Shown piece after piece: positions 1-7,371 of a stretch of DNA of 12,552 nt. This DNA is from Roseovarius sp. UBA6167 (GTDB lineage: Bacteria > Pseudomonadota > Alphaproteobacteria > Rhodobacterales > Rhodobacteraceae), in assembly GCA_002428225.1 (NCBI GenBank), contig DIUD01000026.1:1-12552 (forward strand), given 5' to 3'. Position numbers and translations under genes: made by a program. How positions within the stretch are numbered: the first letter of the stretch is position 1; each line of letters starts with the position of its first letter. The notes under the pieces were generated by a model, which did no database searches, had not been told where the DNA came from, and saw only the letters and a list, made by a program, of their open reading frames with translations.

Positions 1-1324
1 ATTTCTTGGCGATCGAGATGACCAGCCGCAGATTGGCCTCGACCATTTCCTTCTTGGCCTGCCGGGCCTCCTTCTCGCCCTTCTGGACCTGATTCACGAT
101 GCGGCGGAATTCCTGGATGTCGAGGCCGACATACTGCCCCACCTGCGCCATGTCGGCGCGCAGTTCCTCGACCTTGTCACGACTGCGCTCCATGAACATC
201 TGCCAGCCACGGCCGGGCCTTGTGCCCATATCGTGGAGCCAGCCGGGATCAAGCTCGCGCCCGCGATAGGCCTCGATGAATTCGGTGCGGTTGATGCGCG
301 CCTGATCGGCCAGCTTGACCATTGCCGAATCGATCTGCATGATCCGCCGGTTGATGCCGTATAGCTGGTCGATCAGCGCCTCGATCCGGTTGCTGTGCAG
401 ATGCAGCGAGTTAACCAGTTCGACGATTTCCGAGCGCAGCGTCTGGTAGGTCGCCTCCTGTTCGCAGGAGAACGAGTCATCCTCGTTCAGCGTCGCCGAA
501 ATCCGGCTGTCCTGCATGTCGCTCAGTCGCACGAAATTCTCGGCGATGCGGTCGAGCGTCTCGAGCACGCGCGGCTTGAGCGCGGCCTCCATCGCGGCCA
601 GGCTCATGTTGGCCTGCTCGTCATCCTCCTCGTCATCCTCACGCTGGATCGGGCTGCCATCGGCGTCAAGCTCTTCCGTGGCCGCGCCGCGCTCGGTCCG
701 CGACGGCGGGGCGCTCACATTGGCGGCTACCACCGGCACGGCCCCCTCCTCGTCGCCCGGCTGGTTGCCAAAGGTCGCCTCGAGGTCGATCACGTCGCGC
801 AGCAGAATGTCTTCGTCGCGAAGCTCGTCGCGCCAGATGGTGATGGCCTGAAAGGTCAGCGGGCTTTCACAAAGCCCCGCGATCATCGTGTTGCGCCCGG
901 CCTCGATGCGCTTGGCGATGGCGATCTCGCCCTCGCGGCTGAGAAGCTCCACGCTGCCCATCTCGCGCAGATACATGCGCACCGGGTCGTCGGTCCGGTC
1001 GAGCTTTTCTTCCTTGCCGGAGCCGAGCGTGATCTCGCCGCGCCGCCCGATTTCGGCGATGGCGGTGGATTTGCCCTCTTCCTCCTCGGCCTCTTCCTCC
1101 TCGATGATGTTGATGCCCATTTCCGAGAGCATCGACATCACGTCCTCGATCTGCTCGGATGATACCTGATCGGGCGGCAGAACCTGGTTGAGCTGGTCGT
1201 AGGTGATGAAGCCCCGTTCGCGCGCCTCTGCGATCATCCGTTTGACCGCAGCCTGCGACATGTCGAGCGAAACTTCGGCGTCCTGCTCGTCGGGCTTCTG
1301 GTCGTCGGTATCCTTGGCGGCCAT
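1..1324 (-). CDS. rpoD: RNA polymerase primary sigma factor RpoD (sigma-70), N-terminal part; 3' end outside window
   Basis: Housekeeping sigma factor that directs RNA polymerase to most promoters. 441 residues are visible, and the frame is open to the window edge. Region 1.1-like sequence lies at about 20-75, followed by an acidic run (IEEEEAEEEEG, from residue 74) and region 1.2 with DPVRMYLREMG at 113-123. Next comes a long non-conserved region with a second acidic patch (REDDEEDDE, 228-236). The visible part ends inside region 2.1 (EANLRLVISIAKK), so regions 2.2 to 4 lie beyond base 1. Start: the ATG at 1324 has AAGGAG six bases upstream. An in-frame ATG two codons earlier abuts that Shine-Dalgarno sequence directly and is less likely. 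The gene sits 117 nt downstream of dnaG on the same strand, the classic macromolecular-synthesis pairing; rpsU is not adjacent here. The gap may hold an rpoD promoter, but I see no clear -35/-10 pair. Confidence 0.97.
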   Translation of the reverse strand, partial: MAAKDTDDQKPDEQDAEVSLDMSQAAVKRMIAEARERGFITYDQLNQVLPPDQVSSEQIEDVMSMLSEMGINIIEEEEAEEEEGKSTAIAEIGRRGEITLGSGKEEKLDRTDDPVRMYLREMGSVELLSREGEIAIAKRIEAGRNTMIAGLCESPLTFQAITIWRDELRDEDILLRDVIDLEATFGNQPGDEEGAVPVVAANVSAPPSRTERGAATEELDADGSPIQREDDEEDDEQANMSLAAMEAALKPRVLETLDRIAENFVRLSDMQDSRISATLNEDDSFSCEQEATYQTLRSEIVELVNSLHLHSNRIEALIDQLYGINRRIMQIDSAMVKLADQARINRTEFIEAYRGRELDPGWLHDMGTRPGRGWQMFMERSRDKVEELRADMAQVGQYVGLDIQEFRRIVNQVQKGEKEARQAKKEMVEANLRLVISIAKK

Positions 1325-1351
1325 GCGCATCTCCTTGGCATTTGCGGGCGG

Positions 1352-1394
1352 GGTGATTCGTAGGACAGAATCAATAGCGCGATAAGGTGATTCG
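1352..1394. repeat. Two 9-bp direct repeats in the dnaG-rpoD gap
   Basis: GGTGATTCG occurs at 1352-1360 and again at 1386-1394 on the plus strand, 34 bp apart start to start. Both copies lie in the 117-nt gap upstream of rpoD. The spacing is close to three helical turns, so both copies would face nearly the same side of the DNA, as a regulator pair might. No protein is recognised for this site, and a chance repeat cannot be excluded. Confidence 0.3.
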
Positions 1395-1441
1395 CACACC
1401 CGTGTACCCGGTATTTCCCCCGTCTTCCTCACGAAAAATCA

Positions 1442-3394
1442 TCAGCGTGGTGGCTTGCCCATGCCAAGCCGGTCGAGAAGGGCGGCAAATTCCGCGCGTT
1501 CCTCGCGGTTGAGCCGCGCGCCGTTCTCACCCAGTTCATATTCCGTCCGGTCCTCCTGCTGGCTTCGGATCGCGCGGTTGCGCGCCTCGGCCGCCTGCCT
1601 GAGCCGCCACGTCATCGTCTCGTCGGCCAGACCCTCGATATCCTCGACCGCCTCGCGCAGCTCTGCCTCGGCCTCCTTGACCGCGCTCAGCTTGGCGAAT
1701 TCCTCGCGCAGCGTCAGTTCGGCACGCTCGCAATCGCCCGGATGGCGCACCGGCGGCGATATGGCGACGTGGGGCAGGCGCATGAGCTTTTCAAGGGGGT
1801 CGTCGCCAATTTCCGCCGCGATCTGCGCGCGCAGCGTCTCGGCCCCGGCATCGGCGTGGCGCACGATCGCAGCCCGAAGTGCAGCGTGCTCGGGGTCGCG
1901 GCACTCCATCCGTGCGATCTGCGGCTCGAACGCTTCGACCAGTTCGGGGCAGGACATCAGCGCGGCCAAAATCACCGCCTCGCGCAGCCGCACTGCCTCA
2001 GTGGCGTCGGCAGAGACCAGGGCGGAGGATTTCGTGCTGGCGCGGGCATTTTCGGGCGGCTGCCATCGACCCTTGCGCGCGCCCGCCGGCGACGCAGGGA
2101 ACGCGCGGCGCGGATTGAACAGCTGCCAGCGCAGATCCTTGAGTTCGCGCTCGTAAAAACCGCGAACCGACGGGTCACGAATACGCCCGGTCGCCTCTCG
2201 GCAGGCCCGTTCAAGCGCCGCCTTGCGTTCGGGGCTGTCAAAGCTGCGCCCCTCGGTCTCGCGTCGCCACAAAAGCTGCACCATGGGCTGTGCGTCGTCG
2301 ATCAGCGCCTGCATCGCCCGCGCGCCGCCCGCGCGCAACAGGTCATCGGGGTCCTTGCCCTCGGGCATCAGCACGAAGCGCAGCGATTTCCCGGCCTCCA
2401 GCAGCGGCAGCGCCAGATCGACCACGCGCTCGGCGGCGCGCAGCCCGGCCTTGTCGCCGTCAAGCGCGATCAGCGGCTCGTCGGCCATCCGCCACAGCAT
2501 CTGGAGCTGATATTCGGTCACCGCCGTGCCGAGCGGGGCCACCGCCGCCTCGAACCCGCCCGCCACCAACGCGATCACATCCATGTAGCCCTCGGCCACG
2601 ATCAGCGGCTGTCCCTTGCCCGCCGCCTCGCGCGCAGGCCCGTGATTGTAGAGCGTGCGGGATTTGTCGAACAACTCGGTCTCGGGCGAATTGAGGTATT
2701 TCGCCGTGTCGTTCGGGTCCATCGCCCGCCCGCCAAAGGCGATGCAGCGCCCGCGCGCGTCGCGGATCGGGAACATGATGCGGTTGCGGAACACGTCGTA
2801 GGGCTTCTTGCCCCTGTCGCTCTCGCGCGCCAGCCCGCAGGCGAGGATCAGATCGGCGGCCACGCCCTTGCCCGTCAGGTGATCCCACAGCCCCTGCCAG
2901 CCCTCCGGGGCAAAGCCCAGTTCAAACCGCTCCTGCACCTGTGGCGCCAAGGCGCGGCGCCTGAGATAGTCCCGCGCCGGAGCCCCGGCCGCGCTGCGCA
3001 ATTGCAGGCCGAAATATTTGACGGCCTGCTCCATCACCTCGATCAACTGCCCGCGCCGGTCGGCCTTTTGCTGCGCCTGCGGGTCGCGCTCGGGCATCGG
3101 CATCCCGGCCTCACCGGCCAGAATGCGCACCGCCTCGATGAAATCGACATTCTCGGTCTCGCGGACAAAGGAAATCGCGTTGCCCTTGGCATGGCAGCCA
3201 AAGCAATAGTAGAATCCCTTGCGGTCATCGACATGAAAGGACGCGGTTTTTTCCTGATGAAAGGGGCATGGTGCCCAGAGATCGCCCTTGGCCGGGTTGG
3301 ATTTGCGGTTGTCCCACATGACCTTGCGGCCCACGACCTGCGCGATGGACAGGCGCGATTGCAATTCGTCGAGGAATCCGGGCGGCAGGCTCAT
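1442..3394 (-). CDS. dnaG: DNA primase DnaG
   Basis: Replicative primase that makes the RNA primers for leading- and lagging-strand synthesis at the fork, working with the DnaB helicase. 650 residues, normal for alphaproteobacteria. The N-terminal CHC2 zinc-binding domain shows C43-x2-H46-x17-C64-x2-C67. The RNA-polymerase core follows, with the conserved segment from about V201 (FRNRIMFPI, then AFGGR). The TOPRIM domain carries the metal-binding residues E268 (in VAEGYMD) and D312/D314 (DGD). The C-terminal part, about 440-650, is charged and helical, as expected for the helicase-binding domain, which is the least conserved part. Start: MSLPPGFLDEL is the typical family N-terminus. The upstream ribosome site is weak (only TAGG close to the ATG). 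A TATATA sequence 5 bases upstream of the ATG could mark a nearby promoter. The gene is followed by rpoD on the same strand. Confidence 0.98.
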   Translation of the reverse strand: MSLPPGFLDELQSRLSIAQVVGRKVMWDNRKSNPAKGDLWAPCPFHQEKTASFHVDDRKGFYYCFGCHAKGNAISFVRETENVDFIEAVRILAGEAGMPMPERDPQAQQKADRRGQLIEVMEQAVKYFGLQLRSAAGAPARDYLRRRALAPQVQERFELGFAPEGWQGLWDHLTGKGVAADLILACGLARESDRGKKPYDVFRNRIMFPIRDARGRCIAFGGRAMDPNDTAKYLNSPETELFDKSRTLYNHGPAREAAGKGQPLIVAEGYMDVIALVAGGFEAAVAPLGTAVTEYQLQMLWRMADEPLIALDGDKAGLRAAERVVDLALPLLEAGKSLRFVLMPEGKDPDDLLRAGGARAMQALIDDAQPMVQLLWRRETEGRSFDSPERKAALERACREATGRIRDPSVRGFYERELKDLRWQLFNPRRAFPASPAGARKGRWQPPENARASTKSSALVSADATEAVRLREAVILAALMSCPELVEAFEPQIARMECRDPEHAALRAAIVRHADAGAETLRAQIAAEIGDDPLEKLMRLPHVAISPPVRHPGDCERAELTLREEFAKLSAVKEAEAELREAVEDIEGLADETMTWRLRQAAEARNRAIRSQQEDRTEYELGENGARLNREERAEFAALLDRLGMGKPPR

Positions 3395-3398
3395 GGCC

Positions 3399-3429
3399 TA
3401 TATATCGGCCTCGGGCGCGCGGCTGTCCA
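3399..3429 (-). promoter_or_regulatory. Candidate promoter abutting the dnaG start
   Basis: On the minus strand TGGACA (3424-3429) resembles a -35 element and TATATA (3399-3404) a -10 element. They are separated by 19 bases, longer than the ideal 17. The -10 ends five bases before the dnaG ATG at 3394, so a transcript from here would start at or beside the start codon and be nearly leaderless. That would fit the absence of a good Shine-Dalgarno sequence. The long spacer and GC-rich context make this only a candidate. Confidence 0.25.
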
Positions 3430-3434
3430 GTGGC

Positions 3435-3722
3435 TCACTGCGCCTCGCATTGCGTGACCCAGGATCCGGCCACGTCCTTTTGCAGATCATCCTCGGGCAA
3501 TTCAAAGACCCAGTCCACGAGCGGCGGCACCGCCGGCGCAAAGGCCGCTTTCGCCTCTCCCAGACCGGCGGCGATCCCGGCCTTGGCCGCATCCGCCCCC
3601 TGCCCCGACTTGCGCGCCGCGACGGCGGCGGCAACGATCTCGCCCGTGGGCGCGCAGATCGGATTTTGCGCGGTGGCAGCCATGGGCAAGGTAACGAAAA
3701 GGCAGGTAACAAGCGCGCGCAT
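3435..3722 (-). CDS. Small exported protein of unknown function
   Basis: 95 residues, not recognised as a named family. Residues 1-18 form a signal peptide: M-R start, hydrophobic core, and ATA|Q cleavage after A18. The mature protein is therefore probably a small periplasmic protein of about 77 residues. It has only two cysteines, C23 near its N-terminus and C92 near its C-terminus, which could form one disulfide. The middle is rich in alanine and probably helical. Start: the ATG at 3722 has GGAG seven bases upstream and places the signal peptide at the true N-terminus. An in-frame ATG at 3797 overlaps the stop of the dehydrogenase gene (ATGA) but would add 25 residues in front of the signal peptide, so I reject it. 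The gene lies 71 nt after gdh and 40 nt before dnaG on the same strand. Co-transcription with either is plausible, but no functional link is evident. Confidence 0.72.
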   Translation of the reverse strand: MRALVTCLFVTLPMAATAQNPICAPTGEIVAAAVAARKSGQGADAAKAGIAAGLGEAKAAFAPAVPPLVDWVFELPEDDLQKDVAGSWVTQCEAQ

Positions 3723-3793
3723 GATGCATCTCCGGCAGCAGTCCTGCGCAACCATAGGCGAAAATGCGGGACCTGTCAGCGCCACTTCGACAG

Positions 3794-5224
3794 TCATAGC
3801 CCCACTGCGCGATAACTTGCGGCCACGCGGGCGATCGCCACGAGATAGGCGGAAGTGCGCAGGTCAGCCACATCCTCGCGGCCGTGCCAGATCTCGCGCA
3901 TGGCCTGATAGGCGGTGCGCATCGTGTCATCAAGCCCCGAGCGCACCAGTTCCAGCTCGCCCGCGCCACGCAGGTATTTCTGCTTGAAGTCGGGTGCCAT
4001 CGCCCAGGCATCGCCCAGATGCCGGTCGAGCCGCTCCAGTTCGTTCACGATAAGCTGGTGGCGCGCCTCTTCCTGCCGTCGTCCGATCCGGCCAAAGCGG
4101 ATATGGCTGAGGTTCTTGACCCATTCAAAATAGGACACCGTCACACCGCCGGCATTGGCATACATGTCGGGAATGATCACCGTGCCCTTGCTGCGCAGGA
4201 CCTCGTCCGCGCCCGCCGTGACCGGGCCGTTTGCGGCCTCGACGATCAGCGGGGCCGCGATCCGCTCGGCATTGCCGAGGTTTATCACCCCTTCGAGCGC
4301 GGCGGGTATCAAGATGTCGCAGGGGTGCTCCAGAACCTTGGCCCCCTCGGGGATGAAGCTTCCGTCCGGATAGCCCTCGACCCCGCCATGGCGCGCGATC
4401 CAGTTGTGCAACGCCTCCACGTCAAGGCCGTTGTCATCGAGCAGCGCGCCGTCGCGCTCGATGATCGCGGTAATCTTGCAGCCATCTTCTTCCGACAGGA
4501 ACCTGGCCGCGTGATACCCCACATTGCCGAGGCCCTGCACCACCACCCGCTTGCCGTCGAGCGTGCCCGACAGGTTCGCCCGGGCGACATCCTCCGGGTG
4601 GCGAAAGAACTCCTGCAAGGCGTATTGCACGCCCCGCCCGGTCGCCTCGGTGCGGCCCTGGATGCCGCCGGCATTGACCGGCTTGCCGGTCACGCAACCG
4701 CGATAGTTGATGTCGGTCGTGGCCATGCGCCTGTATTGATCGGCGATCCAGGCCATTTCGCGCTCGCCCGTGCCCATGTCGGGGGCGGGCACATTCTGTG
4801 CCGGATGAATCAGGTCGCGCTTGATCAGCTCATATGCAAAGCGGCGGGTGATCTGTTCAAGCTCGTGCTCCTCCCAATCGCGCGGCTCTATGCACAGCCC
4901 CCCCTTGGCGCCGCCGAACGGCACCTCCACGAGGGCGCATTTGTAGGTCATCAACGCGGCGAGTGCTTCGACCTCGTCCTGATTCACGGCCATGGCATAG
5001 CGGATGCCGCCCTTCACCGGCTCCATATGCTCGGAATGGACGCTGCGATAGCCGGTGAAGGTGTGAATCTGCCCGCGCAGCCGCACCCCGAAGCGCACCG
5101 TGTAGGTGGCATTGCAGACGCGGATCTTTTCCTCAAGTCCCGGCGACAGATCCATCAGCGTCACCGCGCGGTTGAACATGAGATCGACGCTTTCGCGGAA
5201 TGTCGGCTCCCTGCTGGCGGTCAC
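3794..5224 (-). CDS. gdhA: Glutamate dehydrogenase (Glu/Leu/Phe/Val dehydrogenase family)
   Basis: Cytosolic NAD(P)-dependent oxidative deamination of glutamate to 2-oxoglutarate and ammonia, or the reverse; links carbon and nitrogen metabolism. 476 residues, close to the usual hexameric enzymes. The dimerisation/substrate domain shows GGIRY (72-76), K95 and the catalytic lysine K107 in PFGGAKGG, and the catalytic aspartate D149 in PAPDMGTG. The Rossmann nucleotide-binding fold has GLGNVG at 231-236. NAD versus NADP preference cannot be decided by eye, so the gene symbol is a family label. Start: the GTG at 5224 is preceded by a strong AGGGAGGGG and gives the expected N-terminus (TASREPTFRES). 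The frame stays open to an ATG at 5308, but that has no ribosome site and would make residues read through the upstream palindrome. A strong palindrome lies 37 nt upstream of the GTG and may regulate this gene. The gene is divergent from the Tad-like operon. Confidence 0.94.
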   Translation of the reverse strand: MTASREPTFRESVDLMFNRAVTLMDLSPGLEEKIRVCNATYTVRFGVRLRGQIHTFTGYRSVHSEHMEPVKGGIRYAMAVNQDEVEALAALMTYKCALVEVPFGGAKGGLCIEPRDWEEHELEQITRRFAYELIKRDLIHPAQNVPAPDMGTGEREMAWIADQYRRMATTDINYRGCVTGKPVNAGGIQGRTEATGRGVQYALQEFFRHPEDVARANLSGTLDGKRVVVQGLGNVGYHAARFLSEEDGCKITAIIERDGALLDDNGLDVEALHNWIARHGGVEGYPDGSFIPEGAKVLEHPCDILIPAALEGVINLGNAERIAAPLIVEAANGPVTAGADEVLRSKGTVIIPDMYANAGGVTVSYFEWVKNLSHIRFGRIGRRQEEARHQLIVNELERLDRHLGDAWAMAPDFKQKYLRGAGELELVRSGLDDTMRTAYQAMREIWHGREDVADLRTSAYLVAIARVAASYRAVGL

Positions 5225-5261
5225 GCTCGCCCCTCCCTGCCATGTCGGATCGGGCCTCGAT

Positions 5262-5291
5262 TGACCATGGGGCCCGCGGGCACCATGGTCA
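5262..5291. repeat. 30-bp near-perfect palindrome upstream of gdh
   Basis: The outer arms TGACCATGG (5262-5270) and CCATGGTCA (5283-5291) are exact reverse complements. The centre, GCCCGCGGGC (5272-5281), is itself a perfect palindrome. Only the pair 5271/5282 (G versus A) mismatches, so 14 of 15 positions pair. It lies 38-67 nt upstream of the gdh GTG start. As DNA it could be a dimeric regulator's operator. As RNA on the gdh strand it would form a long GC-rich hairpin in the leader. No T-run follows on either strand, so it is not a standard intrinsic terminator. Confidence 0.85.
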
Positions 5292-5538
5292 GGGGATACG
5301 GCCCGCATGTCGAGTCAAAAATTCCCCGGCATGACCAAACGCGCACGGCCCTCCCGAGGCACGCCATGGCGCGACCGCTCTTGTCGATGACGGGGACGCG
5401 CTTTGCCGGGCGGGATTTCAATACGGTTAGATATGCCTGACGTCACCATCACGACACGCGACCGCCCTTATTCCACCATATTCACCGACGATAAGACCCG
5501 ATTGCAGATGCTGGCGCGCATGGCGGGACGTGCTGACC

Positions 5539-5572
5539 GGAATTGTTCGCAATTGTCCGCCGGAACTGTTGG
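5539..5572 (+). repeat. Three degenerate ~11-bp repeats upstream of the Tad-like operon
   Basis: GGAATTGTTCG (from 5539), GCAATTGTCCG (from 5549) and GGAACTGTTGG (from 5562) share the core AAyTGTyC/G. The first two are spaced exactly 10 bp, one helical turn; the third is 13 bp further on. The first two also form a small inverted repeat, AATTG-TTCG-CAATT (5541-5554). They end 26 bases before the start codon at 5599, a suitable place for a promoter-proximal operator or a leader structure. No regulator is recognised. Confidence 0.4.
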
Positions 5573-5598
5573 GCCGAAACTGATGGGAAGGTATCGAA

Positions 5599-7371
5599 AT
5601 GCGTTTGCCCGAAAAACCCCGACCGGAACCCCGCGCAACCACGCCTCAGGACATGCCCGTCGCATTCTGGCGCAGGAAAGCACTCGCCCTCTTCCGCCAG
5701 GAGGATGGTTCGGCCACAATTTTTGCCTTGTTCATCATTCTGATCATGCTGATGATGGGGGGGATCGCGCTCGACATGATGCGCCACGAAACCACCCGCG
5801 CACAGTTGCAGACGACGCTTGACCGCGCGGTTCTTGCCGCCGCCACGGCGCGCAACGGGACCGAGGCGCGTGACATCATCGAGGACTATTTCGACAAGGC
5901 CGGCAGGTCGGAATATCTGCACACGGAGCAGGACGGCGAGATTTCGGTCTCGGTCAACAGTGCCCGCATCACCGCCCGCGCCGGCGGCACGCTGGACACC
6001 GTGCTGATGTGGCTCAACGGGGTCGAGGCGCTCAATGTCGGTGCCGTCTCGAGCGCCGAGGTGAGCATCCCGAAACTCGAGGTCGTGCTGGTGCTTGACG
6101 TCTCCGGCTCGATGGCCGCGAACAGCAAGATCGACAATCTGCGCACCGCTGCCAAGGAGTTTGTGACCACGGTGCTCGGTCACTCCGGCAACGGGAATAC
6201 GGTGATTTCGATCGTGCCGTTCAGCTTCTCGGTCAGCCCGCCCCTGTCGATCTACAACGCACTCGCCGTGGACGAGAGGCATGACTATTCCACCTGTCTC
6301 GAATTCAAGGACAACGACTACACCCATGCCACGCTGACCAGCGGCTCCTCCTCGCTCAGCAGCGGCATTCCGGTGAACCAGATGATCTATACCTCGCGCT
6401 ACGGCAGCTTCGACAGCCTCAACCAGAGCTGGCGGACCTGCTACAACGACGATTACATGCGCATCCTGCCCTATTCCACCAGCGTGGACGAGTTGAACGC
6501 CAAGATCGACGCGCTTCGGCCCGACGGCAATACCTCGGGCAACGAAGGGATGAACTGGGGCGCGGCGCTGCTCGATCCGACCTTCCGTCATGTGACAAGC
6601 GCACTGATCGCGGCCAACGATCTCGATTCGTCGCTTGCGGCCGTGCCGGCCGATTACGGTGATGCGGAAACGCTCAAGGTGATCATCTTCATGGGCGACG
6701 GGGAAAATACCACCTCGTTTTTCTTCGATCGCTCCGCACCGAAATATCGCGGCAAGCAGTCCGACCTCCATGAGGTGAAGTTTACCGACAGGCTCTTCAA
6801 ATACGCCTACAACAAGAAAAATGTGCATCGCCGCCTCGAGGGGAGCGAAGGCCGCGCCAAGTGCAGCGACGACAGGTGGGTCTGCATCTTCGAAGGCGAT
6901 GGCGTGGAAAAATCGACCTACTATCTCTACAGCAAGGCCAGGAACGAATACCATTCGATCGACCAGCAGGAGTGGCTGACACCCGCCGAGTTTTCCAACC
7001 TAGAATTTACCATGGACGGCTATATCGACACCGTTCAGCTCGACTGGGAGGTTGCCTGGGGTCTGATCTCGCCCGATTTCCACAAGCGCATCACCGGCGT
7101 GAACGATGCCTGGGAGGATTTCACCGGATCGGAATTCGTGGACGGGGCCAAAAAGAACATCCTGATGCAAAGCGTCTGCGGGGCCACCAGGCGCGCGGGG
7201 GTGGTCGTCTATTCCATCGGCTTCGAGGTGCCCGAGGAAGGCCCGGCCGAGCGCGAGCTCACCAGATGTGCCACCTCGCCAAGCCATTACTACCGAGCGC
7301 AGGGGACCAACATATCCTCGGCCTTCAGCGCCATCGCGGCGAATGTCAAACAGTTGAGGCTGACCCAATGA
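5599..7371 (+). CDS. TadG-like pilus-associated protein with VWA domain
   Basis: 590 residues. A basic N-terminus ends in EDG (35-37), followed by one hydrophobic segment (about 39-58), then a coiled/helical part (MRHETTRAQLQTTLDRA) typical of TadE/TadG proteins. The bulk is an extracytoplasmic von Willebrand factor A domain. The MIDAS metal site is visible as D167-x-S169-x-S171, T312 in GNTSGNEG, and D367 in MGDGEN. The C-terminal strand VVVYSIGF is at 535-542. About 145 residues (371-515) are inserted between the MGDGEN strand and the last part of the fold. Unlike the two following proteins, it lacks the Glu five residues after the Gly of the pseudopilin-like motif (F42 there), as in TadG proteins generally. 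Probable role: inner-membrane-anchored component of a Tad-like pilus or surface apparatus. Start: ATG with AAGG seven bases upstream; an in-frame ATG at 5653 is possible. First gene of a three-gene operon. Confidence 0.88.
   Translation: MRLPEKPRPEPRATTPQDMPVAFWRRKALALFRQEDGSATIFALFIILIMLMMGGIALDMMRHETTRAQLQTTLDRAVLAAATARNGTEARDIIEDYFDKAGRSEYLHTEQDGEISVSVNSARITARAGGTLDTVLMWLNGVEALNVGAVSSAEVSIPKLEVVLVLDVSGSMAANSKIDNLRTAAKEFVTTVLGHSGNGNTVISIVPFSFSVSPPLSIYNALAVDERHDYSTCLEFKDNDYTHATLTSGSSSLSSGIPVNQMIYTSRYGSFDSLNQSWRTCYNDDYMRILPYSTSVDELNAKIDALRPDGNTSGNEGMNWGAALLDPTFRHVTSALIAANDLDSSLAAVPADYGDAETLKVIIFMGDGENTTSFFFDRSAPKYRGKQSDLHEVKFTDRLFKYAYNKKNVHRRLEGSEGRAKCSDDRWVCIFEGDGVEKSTYYLYSKARNEYHSIDQQEWLTPAEFSNLEFTMDGYIDTVQLDWEVAWGLISPDFHKRITGVNDAWEDFTGSEFVDGAKKNILMQSVCGATRRAGVVVYSIGFEVPEEGPAERELTRCATSPSHYYRAQGTNISSAFSAIAANVKQLRLTQ

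Larger units (their letters stand above)
5225..5598. promoter_or_regulatory. Divergent intergenic region between gdh and the Tad-like operon
   Basis: 374 bp with no convincing gene; open frames here lack ribosome sites or run out of frame into real genes. It must hold the promoters of both divergent units. Candidate elements only: on the minus strand TTGACT (5313-5318) with TATCCC (5293-5298), but the 14-base spacing is too short; on the plus strand TTGCCG (5403-5408) with TAGATA (5428-5433), with a 19-base spacing that is long. The 30-bp palindrome and the degenerate repeats listed separately are the clearest structures. An imperfect 13-bp dyad (5249-5261, ATCG/CGAT arms) lies next to the palindrome on its gdh side. 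Confidence 0.6.

Noticed and set aside
1742..3457. Long plus-strand open frame (571 codons) opposite dnaG
   Set aside because: It is fully antisense to a clear DnaG with all motifs. Its translation is Arg/His/Gly/Ala-rich low-complexity sequence typical of the reverse frame of GC-rich genes.
3435..3797. Longer version of the small exported protein starting at the ATG overlapping the gdh stop
   Set aside because: It would place 25 residues before an otherwise textbook signal peptide. The ATG at 3722 has its own well-spaced GGAG.
3884..5440. Long plus-strand open frame opposite glutamate dehydrogenase
   Set aside because: It is antisense to a gene with intact catalytic motifs and has no recognisable domain; a GC-rich shadow frame.
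5403..5822. Plus-strand frame (139 codons) in the divergent intergenic region
   Set aside because: It runs out of frame into the TadG-like gene, has no ribosome site or domain, and its second half is a shadow of that gene.
5482..6954. Long minus-strand open frame opposite the TadG-like gene
   Set aside because: It has no domain, is His/Arg-rich, and overlaps a clear VWA-domain gene.
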